This document shows, piece by piece, positions 11,401 to 20,880 of a DNA stretch of 64,000 nucleotides. Where the stretch lies: assembly GCA_033964015.1 (NCBI GenBank), contig CM066916.1, positions 14,548,501 through 14,612,500 on the forward strand, written 5' to 3'. This DNA is from Scolanthus callimorphus. Taxonomy: Eukaryota > Cnidaria > Anthozoa > Actiniaria > Edwardsiidae. Each line of letters begins with the position of its first letter. Positions within the stretch are counted from its first letter, which is position 1. Made by a program: the position numbers and the translations under genes. Below the pieces are notes generated by a model, which saw only the letters and a list, made by a program, of their open reading frames with translations, was not told the origin of the DNA and did not search any database.

Positions 11401-14400
11401 TTTGAGGTACTGATAACCCACATAGCAAGCATTTCCGTAGAGTTTTTGGCGGAGATAAACAGGAAAGCGGAGAATAATCCACGAACTCTCCACGAGGAAG
11501 ATTGGCTGCGCGAAAACTGGAGGGGTGAGTGAAAAAGAAAGGTGGTGGGGAGGGGGAGAGGAAGTAACGCTAGGTACATACTAATATTCTCGCTCAACTT
11601 TCCTTGACCAAAACGCAGGCTAAGGTATTGAATGCTAAGCTCGTTCGATTGTCGCAAGCCAGAACTTGGAGTGTTTGTTTTATCTTCAGATCTGTAACGA
11701 TGCCGGGGACTGCTTCTGTAATCCTTGCTGGACAGGAAAAGATTGCAGCACGAAGACATCATGCCCAGGCGATGGTATGTTTTTATAAGATAGCCTTTTT
11801 TCATAATCCACCGAGTCCCCGTCATATTTTCAAAGATTCGGGGCTTGGAAATTCTCGTACCCCATCCGTCTGGTTTGTCACCCAGCGGGGGTAAGTGGAC
11901 GAACTAAAAGAGTTTTACGATAGGCCGAGAGCGGGCAGGAACCTTCAGTCCGGGCTGAAAGCTACTTGATATACAGCTATTTCAAACAACGTTGTCGGAA
12001 GCCGTACGCGCCCAGACCGCAAAGATGTCTGGGTAGGAGGTCTTCAATCGGCTCACTGCTTGAGTACGACGCTAATGAACTACTCGAGACATTACTAGCT
12101 TGAAACAAATCTCTCTTTCGTAGAATTTTGCGCTCAGACCAGCGAGGTATCATTAAAATAGGATATGTAGTTTCTACCCATACTGCTTTTCGGTCTGGGC
12201 GCGTAGGCTTGAGCGCTCGCAAGACCGACAACCTGTATTGAAATAGCTGTATTCCAAAATTCATTTGTGAAAGAGACCGCGCTGACATATTGTGTGAACG
12301 CCGCCTTATGCGATAGTTTTCTGGTCTTTCATGTAATACGGGCGGATATTGTACGAGTTGCGGACGTATTTTTCCGAGCCTCGTAGGGGTGAGTAAAAAA
12401 ATGCGAGCAACGAGTAAAATGTCCGCCAGTATTACATGAAAAAAACATCTAATGAGTTATTTATTATACGACGAACAAACCGTTTTTCTTTTCTGTTCAA
12501 GATTCACTAGAAAACGTACATGTTTTGACTAGCACCTGATCGGGAAACCATTCAAATGCGCGCGTGAAACCGGTTCGTAACCGGTTTGCTACAGTGTAAG
12601 GCGGCTTTCAACCGTGTAAACGGCTTTTGGCGTGTAATGCGGCTGCTTATCTGCACTCGATGTTCGTTCTTATATGGTTAAATGACGTCACAATCGCATA
12701 ATAAAACACAGTATGACGGTCAATCAAAGCTCTTCAATGCGTGCTCGTGTATTCTAACATATTTTGTTGATTTCCCACAGGAGGTTCGAGTAATATAGCT
12801 GGTATCGTTTTCCTCGTGTTCTTCATTTTACTTGTCATCGTGCTGGTGGTCGTGAGCTTCATCAAGCGAGACTTTCTCAAAGCAAAATGGCGAACAATGA
12901 AGCAGGAGAGGCGCAAAAGGTATACATTTTTCTCCTATTATCGCATAATTACGAGTGATTTCATTTGCCATGCCATGGCTTCCTGTTCCTAATGGCGAGC
13001 ATTAAAGGGAGGCTGTCACGGCATAGCGAAACTTAGCCTTACTTTGAAGAGGCTAAAAAACAGTTTCGTTCCTTGAGAATAGCCAAACTATCTATCTAGG
13101 TTTGTAGATGAACCTTTTATCTGTCAAACGAATACAAATTTGGCGTATCTGCTTCTGTTATTGAGCTGTTGGAATCGGATTAACTTGATGTTTTTCAATC
13201 GTTACGGCCCGTACATTACGAAGCAGTTGTCAAAAATTGAAAATATGCCACAAAAATGCTACTAAACGAATACAAACTTCAATTGTTTTGCTTCTATTGC
13301 TTTCTAAAAGTCACATGAATTATATAAATAGATTTAGGGGTTGTCTGAGAAGACGACGGGTCATATTTTTCAATATTCTGCTTTACCGAGCGTGGCAGCC
13401 TCCCTTTAACAAACAAGCGTGTTCTTTTCGCATTGTTAGAGTTTGAATATAGTTCAGTCCAGTTTCGAATTCTCTGCTCTACCGCTGACTATTTTGATCG
13501 ACGGGGCATCAAAATAGTCACTATTTTTATGCGCCAGTGAGAGCCACAATTTGAAGTCGAAAAAGTTGTGAATGTCGATTAGAAACCGATCAAGCTTCAA
13601 TTCGCAAGTCCTTTTATTACATTTGATACCACTACTCCCAGAGTCCTTTTCGTACTTCCTTTTGTTTGCCTTATTAACACCATTATCTTGCAGCTCCCAA
13701 AGGAGCTCAAACGTTTGAATAACAAAACAAATTGGAAGAGGATTCTGGTAGTAGTGGTATCAAGATGTTATAGGGGAATTGTGAATTGAAACAATAGACA
13801 AACTTGAAGACACTTTTCGGACTCGATGGTATTCGCAAGGTTTCCGTCTTCAAACTCACTAAATTTATGCGAGAGAGAGTAGAGAATTCTAAACTGGACT
13901 ATTGCGCCTACAAAAAAAATACTAACGTTCCGCTCCCCCACCCCCCACTGTTTGTTCTTACTTAGAACTTTATTGTACTAGGTACGAAAGCGTCCAGAAA
14001 GACGGACAGGAAAAGTCTTCCCCATTAAAACCAAGTGCTGGCAAAACGTTCATCTCTGGACCCGTGCCCAAATCTTCTGCCACGTCTGCCTCGCATACAC
14101 CCATCCCTGCTACATCCGCCTCGCGTCCACCCATCCCATCCGCAACCAAACCCTCCAATGTACCTCCAAGACCTCCCCCCGGCAAGATAGAGCTGCCCAG
14201 CTGGCCACAGGAAAAGAGGGAGGACACCCCTGCTGCTGTTCCCCTTGTGATCCGCAGACCCCCTCCTCCTAGACCAGGTGCACCTAAGGATAGCAGCCTC
14301 CATCGCGCGTCGAGCCCGCCAGGCTTCATCCCCTCAGCAGCGGCACCCTCTAGACCTGCTCCAGCTCCAAGACCAGGAAGCCTGGCTGGTGTTCTGGACA

Positions 14401-14747
14401 AGAAACCATTGCCAGGTATTGGTAAACAACCCGGGGCAAAATGGCCGCCGCTTAATAAGGCCGCCTCTGATGGCAACGTTGTAGGTGCAAAACCTGCTAC
14501 AAGACCTCCACCACCGCCTACTATACCGGTTAGACCATTTTTACCTGTTTCAAATAAGGAGGAGGAGGAAGAAGCCTCGGCATTTGTGAAACCATCGGAT
14601 ATCAAGAAAGCGCAAGGTAAACCTGCACCCGCCTCTAGACCCGTCAAACCTCCTCCAGGTAAGGCACTAGTCCCCCCTGGCAAGCGTCCAGTCCCCCCTG
14701 GCAAGCCTGGCGTACCCCCCTTACCCCCAGGAGCTAAGAGATCTTAA
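2414..14747 (+). CDS. ADAM family metalloprotease-disintegrin, 3' part (11 exons)
   Basis: Membrane-anchored ADAM protein; the window holds everything from the end of the disintegrin domain to the stop codon. Exons: 2414-2494, 3326-3376, 4782-4845, 7350-7455, 9178-9300, 10489-10570, 11134-11217, 11690-11774, 12781-12919, 13982-14747, all with GT-AG borders and compatible phases (a single open frame). Domains in order: disintegrin loop CREKVTECDLPEFC, cysteine-rich region (CPANRF, GYCFQGVCP, DIYCGMLHC), EGF-like module, one transmembrane helix, and a cytoplasmic tail rich in PPxPP and PxxP. The order matches ADAM9/12/15/19-type proteins. The catalytic HExxHxxGxxH domain is not in the window, so protease activity cannot be judged. 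Family knowledge: such proteins shed ectodomains and bind integrins, and proline-rich tails recruit SH3 proteins. I count ten exons with certainty; more lie upstream. No frameshift seen. Confidence 0.92.
2508..3190. repeat. 70-bp minisatellite in ADAM intron
   Basis: About ten head-to-tail copies of a 70-bp unit containing TTTTAGGCACAGCCTACCCA and ending GGTACGAAAATAC. The first unit is short (about 61 bp). It starts 13 bp after the splice donor at 2495. Confidence 0.95.
3326..3376 (+). CDS. ADAM exon: start of cysteine-rich domain
   Basis: Seventeen codons, phase 0 on both sides, acceptor TTTCAG, donor GTATGA. Encodes CPANRFVHNGRSCGDGK, matching the conserved CPxNxxxxDGxPC step of ADAM proteins just after the disintegrin domain. 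Confidence 0.9.
3868..4675. repeat. 50-bp minisatellite in ADAM intron
   Basis: About sixteen copies of a 50-bp unit (CTCTTCGTACTCAGTGCTGC ... GTGACGTGCTTGTAAG) with scattered substitutions (CGG/CAG, AGCG/AGCT). Ends about 105 bp before the next exon. Confidence 0.95.
4782..4845 (+). CDS. ADAM exon: cysteine-rich domain, GYCFQGVCPTLDSQC
   Basis: Begins phase 0 after TTTTCAG and ends with one base of a codon before GTAAGT. GYCFQGVCPTLDSQCQTLWG fits the ADAM GxCYxGxCPxxxxQCxxLWG signature. Confidence 0.93.
5085..5235. mobile_element. Diverged copy of the CTCGTACCCAGAGCTCC palindromic family
   Basis: Ends TTCTCGTTCCCAGAGCC and GGCTCTGGGAACGAGA are inverted relative to each other. Same family as 5511-5802, 19173-19450 and 29322-29536. 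Confidence 0.45.
5511..5802. mobile_element. TIR element, CTCGTACCCAGAGCTCC family
   Basis: Left end TTCTCGTACCCAGAACTCCC with GGCTCGTCACCTCGC; right end is its inverse (CGAGCCGGGGAGCTCTGGGT, ACGAGAAT). About 290 bp, non-coding, in an ADAM intron. The 31-bp minisatellite begins at its right tip. Confidence 0.7.
5801..6448. repeat. 31-bp minisatellite in ADAM intron
   Basis: About 21 almost identical copies of TGTGTTCCTCTTGGCTTGGG + CATTCCTGATA. The last copies vary (CATGG, CACGG, GGACA). The unit has no stop in any antisense frame, so long antisense ORFs with a 31-residue repeat appear; these are a by-product. Confidence 0.97.
6525..6612. mobile_element. Left-end fragment of the CTACCAGAATCC TA-element
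   Basis: GGGCCTATTGCGTCATTTTG followed by ACTACCAGAATCC matches the ends of the elements at 22613-22795 and 15362-15836. No right end found nearby. Confidence 0.5.
6648..6900. mobile_element. MITE, GAGCGGATTTCA(G/C)ATGAC family (copy 1)
   Basis: About 253 bp flanked by TA on both sides. Left end GAGCGGTTTTCACATGACTG, right end inverse CAGTCATGTGAAATCCGC. Non-coding. Close relatives at 28437-28676, 29872-29996, 31880-32096 and 35529-35768. Confidence 0.8.
7350..7455 (+). CDS. ADAM exon: cysteine-rich domain middle
   Basis: Acceptor TCGTAG, donor GTAAGT. Encodes ...RRCYTINTKGTYHGCCEK..., the CYxxNTKGxxxGxCG-like block. The last 21 bases plus the donor are part of a 57-bp unit repeated downstream. 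Running past the donor would meet an in-frame TAA. Confidence 0.88.
7435..7717. repeat. 57-bp minisatellite overlapping an exon end and splice donor
   Basis: Five copies of a 57-bp unit starting ATTCCGGACCTGCAAAGCTC and containing AGTAAGT. The first copy covers the last 21 bases of the ADAM exon ending at 7455 and its donor. Copies 2, 3 and 5 keep GTAAGT (7513, 7570, 7683); copy 4 has GTAAAT. Confidence 0.93.
8040..8385 (+). pseudogene. Non-LTR retrotransposon reverse transcriptase fragment
   Basis: Two RT blocks lie in one orientation inside an ADAM intron. At 8085-8120 the frame reads IESDVRPISLTCHIS, the DxRPISLTxxxSK block. At 8287-8382 another frame reads DFKKGFDLVDHRNLLDKL, the DFxKAFDxVDHxxLLxKL block, then TAG. 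The frames differ, with stops between, so it is dead. Palm-domain catalytic FxDD is not seen. Most like CR1/L2-class LINEs. Confidence 0.75.
9178..9300 (+). CDS. ADAM exon: cysteine-rich domain, DIYCGMLHC
   Basis: Acceptor CTTCAG, donor GTAAGA. DIYCGMLHC corresponds to the ADAM (D/N)xxCGxLxC block, followed by about 30 variable residues ending KVKC. Confidence 0.9.
10489..10570 (+). CDS. ADAM exon: variable loop ending DGIKCGDGK
   Basis: Acceptor CTTCAG, donor GTAACG. Ends GMTKDGIKCGDGK, equivalent to the G(T/S)KCxDGKxC block before the EGF-like module; the next exon supplies MCYNRRC. Confidence 0.88.
11134..11217 (+). CDS. ADAM exon: cysteine-rich end / EGF-like start
   Basis: Exactly 28 codons between ATATAG and GTAAGT. 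Encodes MCYNRRCQNV, then an alanine-rich linker, then CHNNCNNKG, the start of an EGF-like module (CNNxGxC in the family). Confidence 0.88.
11690..11774 (+). CDS. ADAM exon: EGF-like module
   Basis: Acceptor CTTCAG, donor GTATGT. Encodes ICNDAGDCFCNPCWTGKDCS and a short TKTSCPGD stalk. The cysteine spacing (CxxxxxCxC...CxxGxxC) is EGF-like, with one extra Cys in CNPC. Confidence 0.88.
11974..12249. mobile_element. TA-flanked MITE CAGCTATTTCAA
   Basis: About 276 bp with ends TACAGCTATTTCAA and TTGAAATAGCTGTA (TA duplication). Contains CAGACCGCAAAGATGTCTGG and TACCCATACTGCTTTTCGGT. A second, more decayed copy is at 37671-37940. Lies in the intron before the ADAM transmembrane exon. Confidence 0.8.
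12331..12446. repeat. Inverted repeat TGTAATACGGGCGGATA
   Basis: ATGTAATACGGGCGGATATT and the inverse CCGCCAGTATTACATG bracket about 110 bp around CGAGCCTCGTAGG. Probably a small fold-back element; ends not certain. Confidence 0.45.
12781..12919 (+). CDS. ADAM exon: transmembrane helix and juxtamembrane segment
   Basis: Acceptor CCACAG, donor GTATAC. About 22 hydrophobic residues (IAGIVFLVFFILLVIVLVVV) are followed by a strongly basic stop-transfer stretch KRDFLKAKWR and KQERRKR. Type I topology fits the family. Confidence 0.9.
13007..13405. mobile_element. TTAA-flanked element AGGGAGGCTG
   Basis: About 399 bp with ends AGGGAGGCTGTCACG and CGTGGCAGCCTCCCT, each bordered by TTAA. TTAA duplication is typical of piggyBac-type transposons. 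No transposase. In the last ADAM intron. Confidence 0.65.
13600..13790. mobile_element. Inverted-repeat element GATACCACTACTCCCAGAGTC
   Basis: GATACCACTACTCCCAGAGT at 13626 is answered by ATTCTGGTAGTAGTGGTATC near 13742-13762. Non-coding, last ADAM intron. Confidence 0.5.
13982..14747 (+). CDS. ADAM last exon: proline-rich cytoplasmic tail and stop
   Basis: Acceptor TACTAG at 13981, 254 codons, TAA at 14745-14747. Tail is dense in Pro, Ala, Ser and Lys with several class I/II SH3-type cores (RPPPPR-like, APRPGS, RPPPPP, PPGKR) and a C-terminal PPGK(A/R) near-repeat. One acidic patch EEEEEASA interrupts it. A long antisense frame over the same bases is a compositional shadow. Confidence 0.9.
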
Positions 14748-15359
14748 TCTGTACGACAAAGCGTAGGTAAGGGTCCTGGCTAAACTACGACACATGTAGC
14801 GCCCAGCATTGTGACCTGCGTGTGTGCCGAGTAACATCAAAATCACGTGTCAGCAACATGTTTCTTAGGCTAGTTTTAGACGTCGAACGTAATTCAGTCG
14901 CACTAAATTGACTGGGTTTATTAGCCAGTGAAAACAAGTTATTTCGATACGAGTGATTTTAGGAGGTTAATATAATCTGTCTGGCTAATGGAGAAGATCT
15001 CAGCCCTGATTTTAGGAGCGCTGGAAGGATTCAAAATTCTAATTTAGCACGGCAGTAGCGCGGCGTTGGCACGGCAGATAGTGCCGTTCCTAATGCAAAT
15101 GAGCTCGAGACAATAGCTCTAACTAACTAAACAATGGGAAATTGACATTTAGTGCGACAAGAATTAAGTTCGACGTCTAAAACTGACCTTATCTTACGAA
15201 GAAACATTGCTTTGTCTCCCGGCTGCAAAACGTCTCGCGCGCGACAATGTTTCCCGCGTGTCTAAACCTGGAAACACGTTTCCGGCTACAATGTTGTGTC
15301 CTAGTTTGGACAGGCCCTAAAAGTGGATCACTTTATGTTTTTGGTGACTTACCCGCCAG
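14748..15359 (+). other. Probable ADAM 3' UTR / intergenic
   Basis: No coding signal beyond the tail's TAA. An AATAAA occurs at about 16025 (GAAATAAAACTTT), so the transcript could run through the nested elements at 15362-15836; where it ends cannot be told from sequence. Confidence 0.35.
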
Positions 15360-15361
15360 TA

Positions 15362-15836
15362 GGCCATTTGCATTGGCTGATTGCATTTTTAAACCGCACC
15401 GGGAGGGTTGAGGACCTACGCATTATTTTCCAGGGGGGTTGTATTGGACTCTGGAAATTCCACGGGAGGGGGTGTGTCTGGAGACTGGAAATTCCAAGGG
15501 GGAGGGGTAAAAAAGACTTTCCAGATACATTTTATCCAAAAATAGATTTTCCAGGGGTATTTTGCCAAGAAAAAAAAGAAATTCCAGGGGAGGGGGTCTG
15601 TTTCACGAGTGGAAATTCCAGGGGAGGGGGTCTTTTTAAGGGAGGTCCTCAGCCCCCCGGTACGGTTTAAAAATGCAATCAGCCATTATGACGTATTTTA
15701 CGACTACTACCAGAAACCTTTGCGCTGTCCCTACCGCTATTGTTTTCAATGTTCTCAATGTGTTTATCTGAATAAGAAAGAAAACTGAAAACGATTCTCG
15801 TAGTTGTAGTAAAATGACGCAATAATGTAAATGGGC
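15362..15836. mobile_element. TA-flanked element interrupted by a second element
   Basis: Left tip TAGGCCATTTGCATT and right tip AATGTAAATGGGCTA are inverted and TA-bordered. Interior ACTACCAGAAACC and TTCTCGTAGTTGTAGT match the intact relative at 22613-22795. The left arm is split by the insertion at 15375-15684. Confidence 0.75.
15375..15684. mobile_element. Nested 310-bp TIR element with ATT duplication
   Basis: Perfect 22-bp inverted ends beginning GGCTGATTGCATTTTTAAAC, flanked by ATT on both sides (15372-15374, 15685-15687). Interior is runs of TTCCAGGGGAGGGGG-type sequence. Confidence 0.85.
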
Positions 15837-17524
15837 TATTCTTTTACAGCTATTGTGTTTAAGAGAACTCTTTATTTCATCCTTTTTCTCGGCTTGCTTT
15901 TAGGTATAAACAAGAGTCCATTACTAAGACTAAAAACCTTGTATTAGTGCTATCGTTTTGTGACTAAAATTATATCGTGGAAATTCCATTCTATACCGAA
16001 AAAAAAAAACGAGAAAAGGCTGAAATAAAACTTTATATTGGACAAAACAGCTGTTTAGAAATTAGTAGGCCATTCACGTACACAATAACTTAATGCGGGC
16101 ATCACGTTAAAATAGAATTGAATTTTAAAGATAAAAGTTTTACATAAAATAACATGGTAAATTTAAAATCAAATCAAATTTTAGGTGGCAATTTTGAATG
16201 TTTTGACAATTTTGTATAAAATATATTTTACTATTCAGTTCATTTAAATATTAACTTTCCGCAAGAGTACAAATAGGAAAACCTTGAAACACTATTTACT
16301 AGATATTATACTTTCGTGCAATTTAGTGAAGAAATTGTTGAAGAATGAACAGCCGAAACAATGGCTTGTCAAATAAATTCAGCTTTTTACAAAATACTAA
16401 GTACAAATTTGTGAAATTTTGTATTACAAATGTTTCACGAATTTAATATTTGCACTCTAGTTGGGTATTAGCTAAGTGCTTATGATCACATAGGAAACTA
16501 TGTGGTTTATAGTACAAGCTAAATAGAGAAAAGGGGCAAATAACTACTTGTTCATTTAATATATCAAACACGAGACAGGGTTTTTCATCAGGATTTCCGA
16601 ACACCGAGAAGCGGGTTGAAAAAAAACGAGATAAAGCAGTTTTTAACGGACTTCGAGGTGTTTGAAAATCCTGACGAAAAACACTGTCGAGGTTTTGATA
16701 TAGCATCTCCAACGAATCATTTGATGTCGAGAAAAATTTAAAAAATCTATCCAAATTAAGAAGTATTCAAACCTCATTCACGCTTATGATTTTCTTTGCT
16801 TAAGTTGATAATTTATTAATGAGTTTTAGAACGAGGGTTAGAAACTCTAAAGGAGGACTTTACTAAAAAAATACCTCGACATCAAGCTTTAATTTGTCCC
16901 CTTTCTCTACTTACCTACAATGTTGGTACATTACACCTTTTGGATCAAGGTCCATAAGAATTTCATTTTCAAATTATTGGGCTTTGGGGTTGGGGCTAAG
17001 ATGGCCGCCAAGGCCTGCTTTATTGGATCACAAAACTACATTCGACACGATACGTGGGCTTATATTAGTACACGTATCGACACGTAACCAGAGGGGCCTG
17101 TCCCACGATATTGATAGACAAGACGGATTCCTGGCACGAACAATCCAGGTTTGTCTATTTTGTCTCGCAATACTAACTATTTCAATGAAGGATGTCGGAG
17201 CATGCGCGACCTACAGGGGAAATAGTGTAAACTTGAGAGAGAATTAGAAGGAAAAAAATGGAGAAAAAGAAAAGGTACTTCGTTAGCTCTGCCGACAACG
17301 TTCCTTGAAATAGTTTTATATTGAATTAGGCTATTGTTTTCTGAACAACAAATACTCGTCAGTGAGCCAAATAGCCGATATCGAGTAACAAAAACAGTAT
17401 CTGCATATGAATTACAAGATTTTAGGATGTAAATAGTAAATTGTGTTTGCAATTTGATTCATGTGTTGAATCATTTGGGAGAATACATGCACGAAACTGT
17501 AAACCATTAGTCAATTTTCTTTTG

Positions 17525-17632
17525 AAAACCTGGCTTCACATCGTCCAATTGGCACTTGAAAACCTGGCTTCACATCGTCCAATTGGCACTTGAAAACCTG
17601 GCTTCACATCGTCCAATTGGCACTTGAAAAAT
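17525..17632. repeat. 34-bp tandem repeat, three copies
   Basis: Three copies of a unit reading ACCTGGCTTCACATCGTCCA plus ATTGGCACTTGAAA. Confidence 0.9.
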
Positions 17633-18286
17633 GCATCATGTTCACTTGAATTATATTATTTTATTACACATTCTTTAAAGTAATACATAGTTGCTTTGAT
17701 GTAAACTATAGTGTAACATAGAACACCACTTTCGCTCATTTGTTATGTAGAACCAGTGAGAACAATAGTAATGATTTTTTGTCAATAAAATCAGAAGTAA
17801 ACATGGATGGTTCTACGTCGATCTATTTGTCTGATACCAAGCACTATCACAACAGTTAGTTCACAACAGTGTCCTCCCCAAGAAATCAGAGACTAATAGA
17901 CTCTATTGAATACTGATTATTAGTTTTCGTTTCACAATCTGATGAAAACCACTCTTAATATGATATCAAACATTCTCTTGAATAACTGCTCACAAAGCAA
18001 TGTCATCAAAGACTCTTGAATAACTTCACAATGCATAGGAAAGAAGGTTTGGTTTAGGGAAATTTGCAAAGAATTTGTTCCACCGTGAGCTAGTGGGTTG
18101 CCGCCCCACCGACCACCCGCCCCTAGCCATTAACTTTTACATATACTTTCCGTTGAAATCTTTCCATGTGGGATCAAAATTATTTCAATACCGTACGGCT
18201 GCGAATGTTCTATTAGCCACTCGCGCATGTGAACTGGAGATTGTATCATTTTCGTTTATCGAACGTAATGCCATGCCTCCCATTTC

Positions 18287-19150
18287 TCACTGATTTCTTC
18301 GTGACAACAAGCTGGGGACGGCAATTGCGTGACATCGCAGGTTGTGCTCCGCAAACAATTGCTGAGATCTGGCTAAATACAAGGGTAACGTTCATTTGAC
18401 AGCCACGTTCACAAACTAGTGTTACTGTGGCAAGTGACGTAAACATTCCGCCAGTCCAATCAACTTAGACAATAGAGCTGAACTAGCATTAGGAACAGCT
18501 TGTCACTAGACTGGCGTATGGCCTATGCCCAAGCCCAAGCCTAAGCCTAAGCCTCACATACGATCACTGGCTCAAAGCATTCAGCGTCTGTAATTAAAGT
18601 TGGTTGAAACTTTGAAGAAGACTTGAGGAAAGCAGCAAAGTTGGTGGATGTGGGACAATTTTTTAATTACTGCGCATGCTCACACAACCATCATAAGACG
18701 ACTTAAACGCAATTCTATTTCGTGTGGCTGTGAGTGTTGTTTGCAGAATATGTGGCTCATTCCGCAGATGTGAAATAGCGCTTGAACTCGGGATACCATC
18801 CTATCTCCCACTGATTTCTTCGTGACGACCGCCTGGGAACAGCAAAATTTGACGCAACAATACAAGATAAACATTGATTTGGCAGCCACGTACACAAACT
18901 AGTATAATTGTGGCAAATGACGCACATCCGCCAGTCCAATCACAAGCCATTCCTAATGCAATTGAACGACTCGTCATTAGACCAGCGTATCACCTATGCC
19001 CAAGCCTCACATAAGATCACTGGCTAAAAGCATTCAGCTTCATTGAATAAAATTGGTTGAAACTCTGAAGACGACTTAAGGAAAGCAGCAAAGTTGGTGA
19101 ATGTGGGACAATTGTTTTAACAACCTTCATCGTCAAAAGACGACGTAAAC
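18287..19150. repeat. Direct duplication, about 350-380 bp, diverged
   Basis: 18287-18665 and 18805-19120 share blocks in the same order: ACTGATTTCTTCGTGAC, CAGCCACGT(A/T)CACAAACTAGT, CCGCCAGTCCAATCA, GCCCAAGCCTCACATAAGATC and AGCAGCAAAGTTGGTG. The first copy has an AAGCCTAAGCCTAAGCCT run. Confidence 0.75.
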
Positions 19151-19172
19151 GCAAAAGATCAATCTAGACACC

Positions 19173-19450
19173 ATTCTCGTACCCAGAGCTCCTAAGCTCG
19201 TCATCTCGCGGGGTGTTGGATTAGCTATACGGCGCGCATGCGTACAGAAAAAAAAACAGCTTTGTCTCGCTTGCTTTTGACAACGTACAGTATCTTGCTA
19301 CATAATATCAAACTTCGTTTGCTAGTCGTCTTTTCGACATATGCGTTCGACGTCTACGCTCTACAAATAATGTTAAGGCATTGGGTCACCTTATACGCAT
19401 GCGTCAGTGGCTGACACCAGAGCCTCCCCCGCGAGGAGTTCTTTGTACAG
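19173..19450. mobile_element. Copy of the CTCGTACCCAGAGCTCC family
   Basis: Left end CATTCTCGTACCCAGAGCTC, right end GAGCCTCCCCCGCGAGGAGT then TTCTTTGTACAGAATGG; GGCTGACACCAGAGCC is internal. Diverged. Confidence 0.6.
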
Positions 19451-19481
19451 AATGGCTTATACTATATGGTTTTGTTAGATA

Positions 19482-19710
19482 CCCCATTCACACCAAAACC
19501 ATGTTTAGTTAAACAAGGTTTTTCTTCGCCTCACATCATGCCAAGTTTGTTACTGCGATCAACTCTTTCTAGCTAAATGATCACTTAGTAACATCTACAG
19601 TACAGTCCATTCAGTTTTGTCCTTGGAACAGTCTCCTCTTGGGGGATAAAGATTTAAACCAGTTTAATTAAACCACCTTTAAACTGGTTTAAGCGCCGGT
19701 GTGAATGGGG
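19482..19710. mobile_element. TA-flanked MITE CCCCATTCACACC
   Basis: 229 bp with ends CCCCATTCACACC and GGTGTGAATGGGG, flanked by TA. Internal GTTTAGTTAAAC and TTTAATTAAACC are palindromic. Confidence 0.8.
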
Positions 19711-20689
19711 TATAATACCCCTTAGTTATTTTTTTCCACCCGTTTTGTCGGTGGTCAGCTTGGTTTTACGGTCGTTTGTTATTTGCGATAAAATGATTGA
19801 AATCGTGGGAATAATTTTAAACTGCTCAACATTTTCACACCAATGCGAATTTGGCATATTTACTCGACTTGAGGAAAAAGAGAAAAAAACAGGACCATAC
19901 TTCCAGACAAAGAGCTGAAGCGTCGTATGGCGACCGTAAGGTTCTTACGCCCACGCCAGAGATTTCGGCCCTGACAGTCGCTATCCTGGTGTTGAATTGC
20001 TCAGTAGCTAGATACCTTTGGGTGAGAGTACGCCCGGCCACCAGACCATATAAGGACGCCCCTTGTACCGTTAGTGAACAATCAACATTAACAATGCATC
20101 ACCAACGTATTTATAGGTCTGATGAGTGTGTAAGAGATCCATGTGGGACACGTTGGTTTTCTTTTTTTAACAAGCTTGTCTAACGGTAACGTAGAAATGT
20201 TTACACCGTTTAGCATGTTCTACGCATCAAAATCCAATAGTACGCATTATAATGACACGGGAAAGAATTTCTTCTTTAATTTTCAGAGTTTGTGCATGCG
20301 CACACACGTCTAATTCCCGTCTAATTCAACATTTCATTAAACATGGGTGATTCAAAAATATCGATTGAAGTTTAATCAGATATTGAATTTGCTTGGCTCC
20401 AACCTTAGAATAATAATGCCTGACGAGTAGTTTACCGCAGATTCTCCTCGACTTTCGTTGCATTGTTCCTTCTCGGCAGGGAGTGTGTATCTCACCTGCT
20501 CAAAGATCTTACCATTTCCATAGAAACTGTATTTTAAACAGAACGATAGAGCGCTAGACGACAGTTCCATGTGTCAACATAGAAAAAGCATGTACTCCGA
20601 GTCGGATAAATCAACACTCCAAGTGCAGGAAACGTCTAGAAAATAAAACTCGGTAAGTTGCAGGAATAGATAGATTGGGTTATTTAGTT

Positions 20690-20880
20690 CTTGATGATGA
20701 CTACAAACCTGCCAACTCTCCTGCCAACTTTCGCGGGAATCTCTAGCAGGTTTTTACCATTGATCTCCGGGAAAAAAGTGAAACTTTGCTTAATTTACTG
20801 TATATCTCCCGGGTAAATTTCTCAGGATGTTCTCATATAGTTGTTGTATATGAAACACAATCTCCAGGTGTTGGAGCTTT
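20690..20880. repeat. Dispersed repeat with CCGGGA...TTTACTGTATATCTCC
   Basis: Shares AAACTTTGCTTAATTTACTG / TATATCTCCCGGGTAAATTTC order with 42490-42640. No ends defined. Confidence 0.45.

Larger units (their letters stand above)
15839..19172. other. Intergenic, no gene recognised
   Basis: AT-rich DNA between the ADAM and tetraspanin genes. Holds an inverted repeat near 16560-16700 (CACGAGACAGGGTTTTTCAT, related to 28280-28410), a three-copy 34-bp tandem at 17525-17632 and a diverged duplication at 18287-19150. ORFs here are short and show no family signature. Confidence 0.6.

Noticed and set aside
14025..14484. Alternative-frame ORFs within the ADAM last exon
   Set aside because: Out of phase with the upstream exon and with no recognisable domain.
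13970..14704. 244-codon antisense ORF over the ADAM tail
   Set aside because: It is the mirror of a proline-rich coding exon (Gly/Ala/Leu-rich composition) and has no family signal; the plus frame is joined in phase to the transmembrane exon.
16443..16754. 103-codon minus ORF as a gene
   Set aside because: Overlaps an inverted repeat shared with 28280-28410 and shows no family signature.
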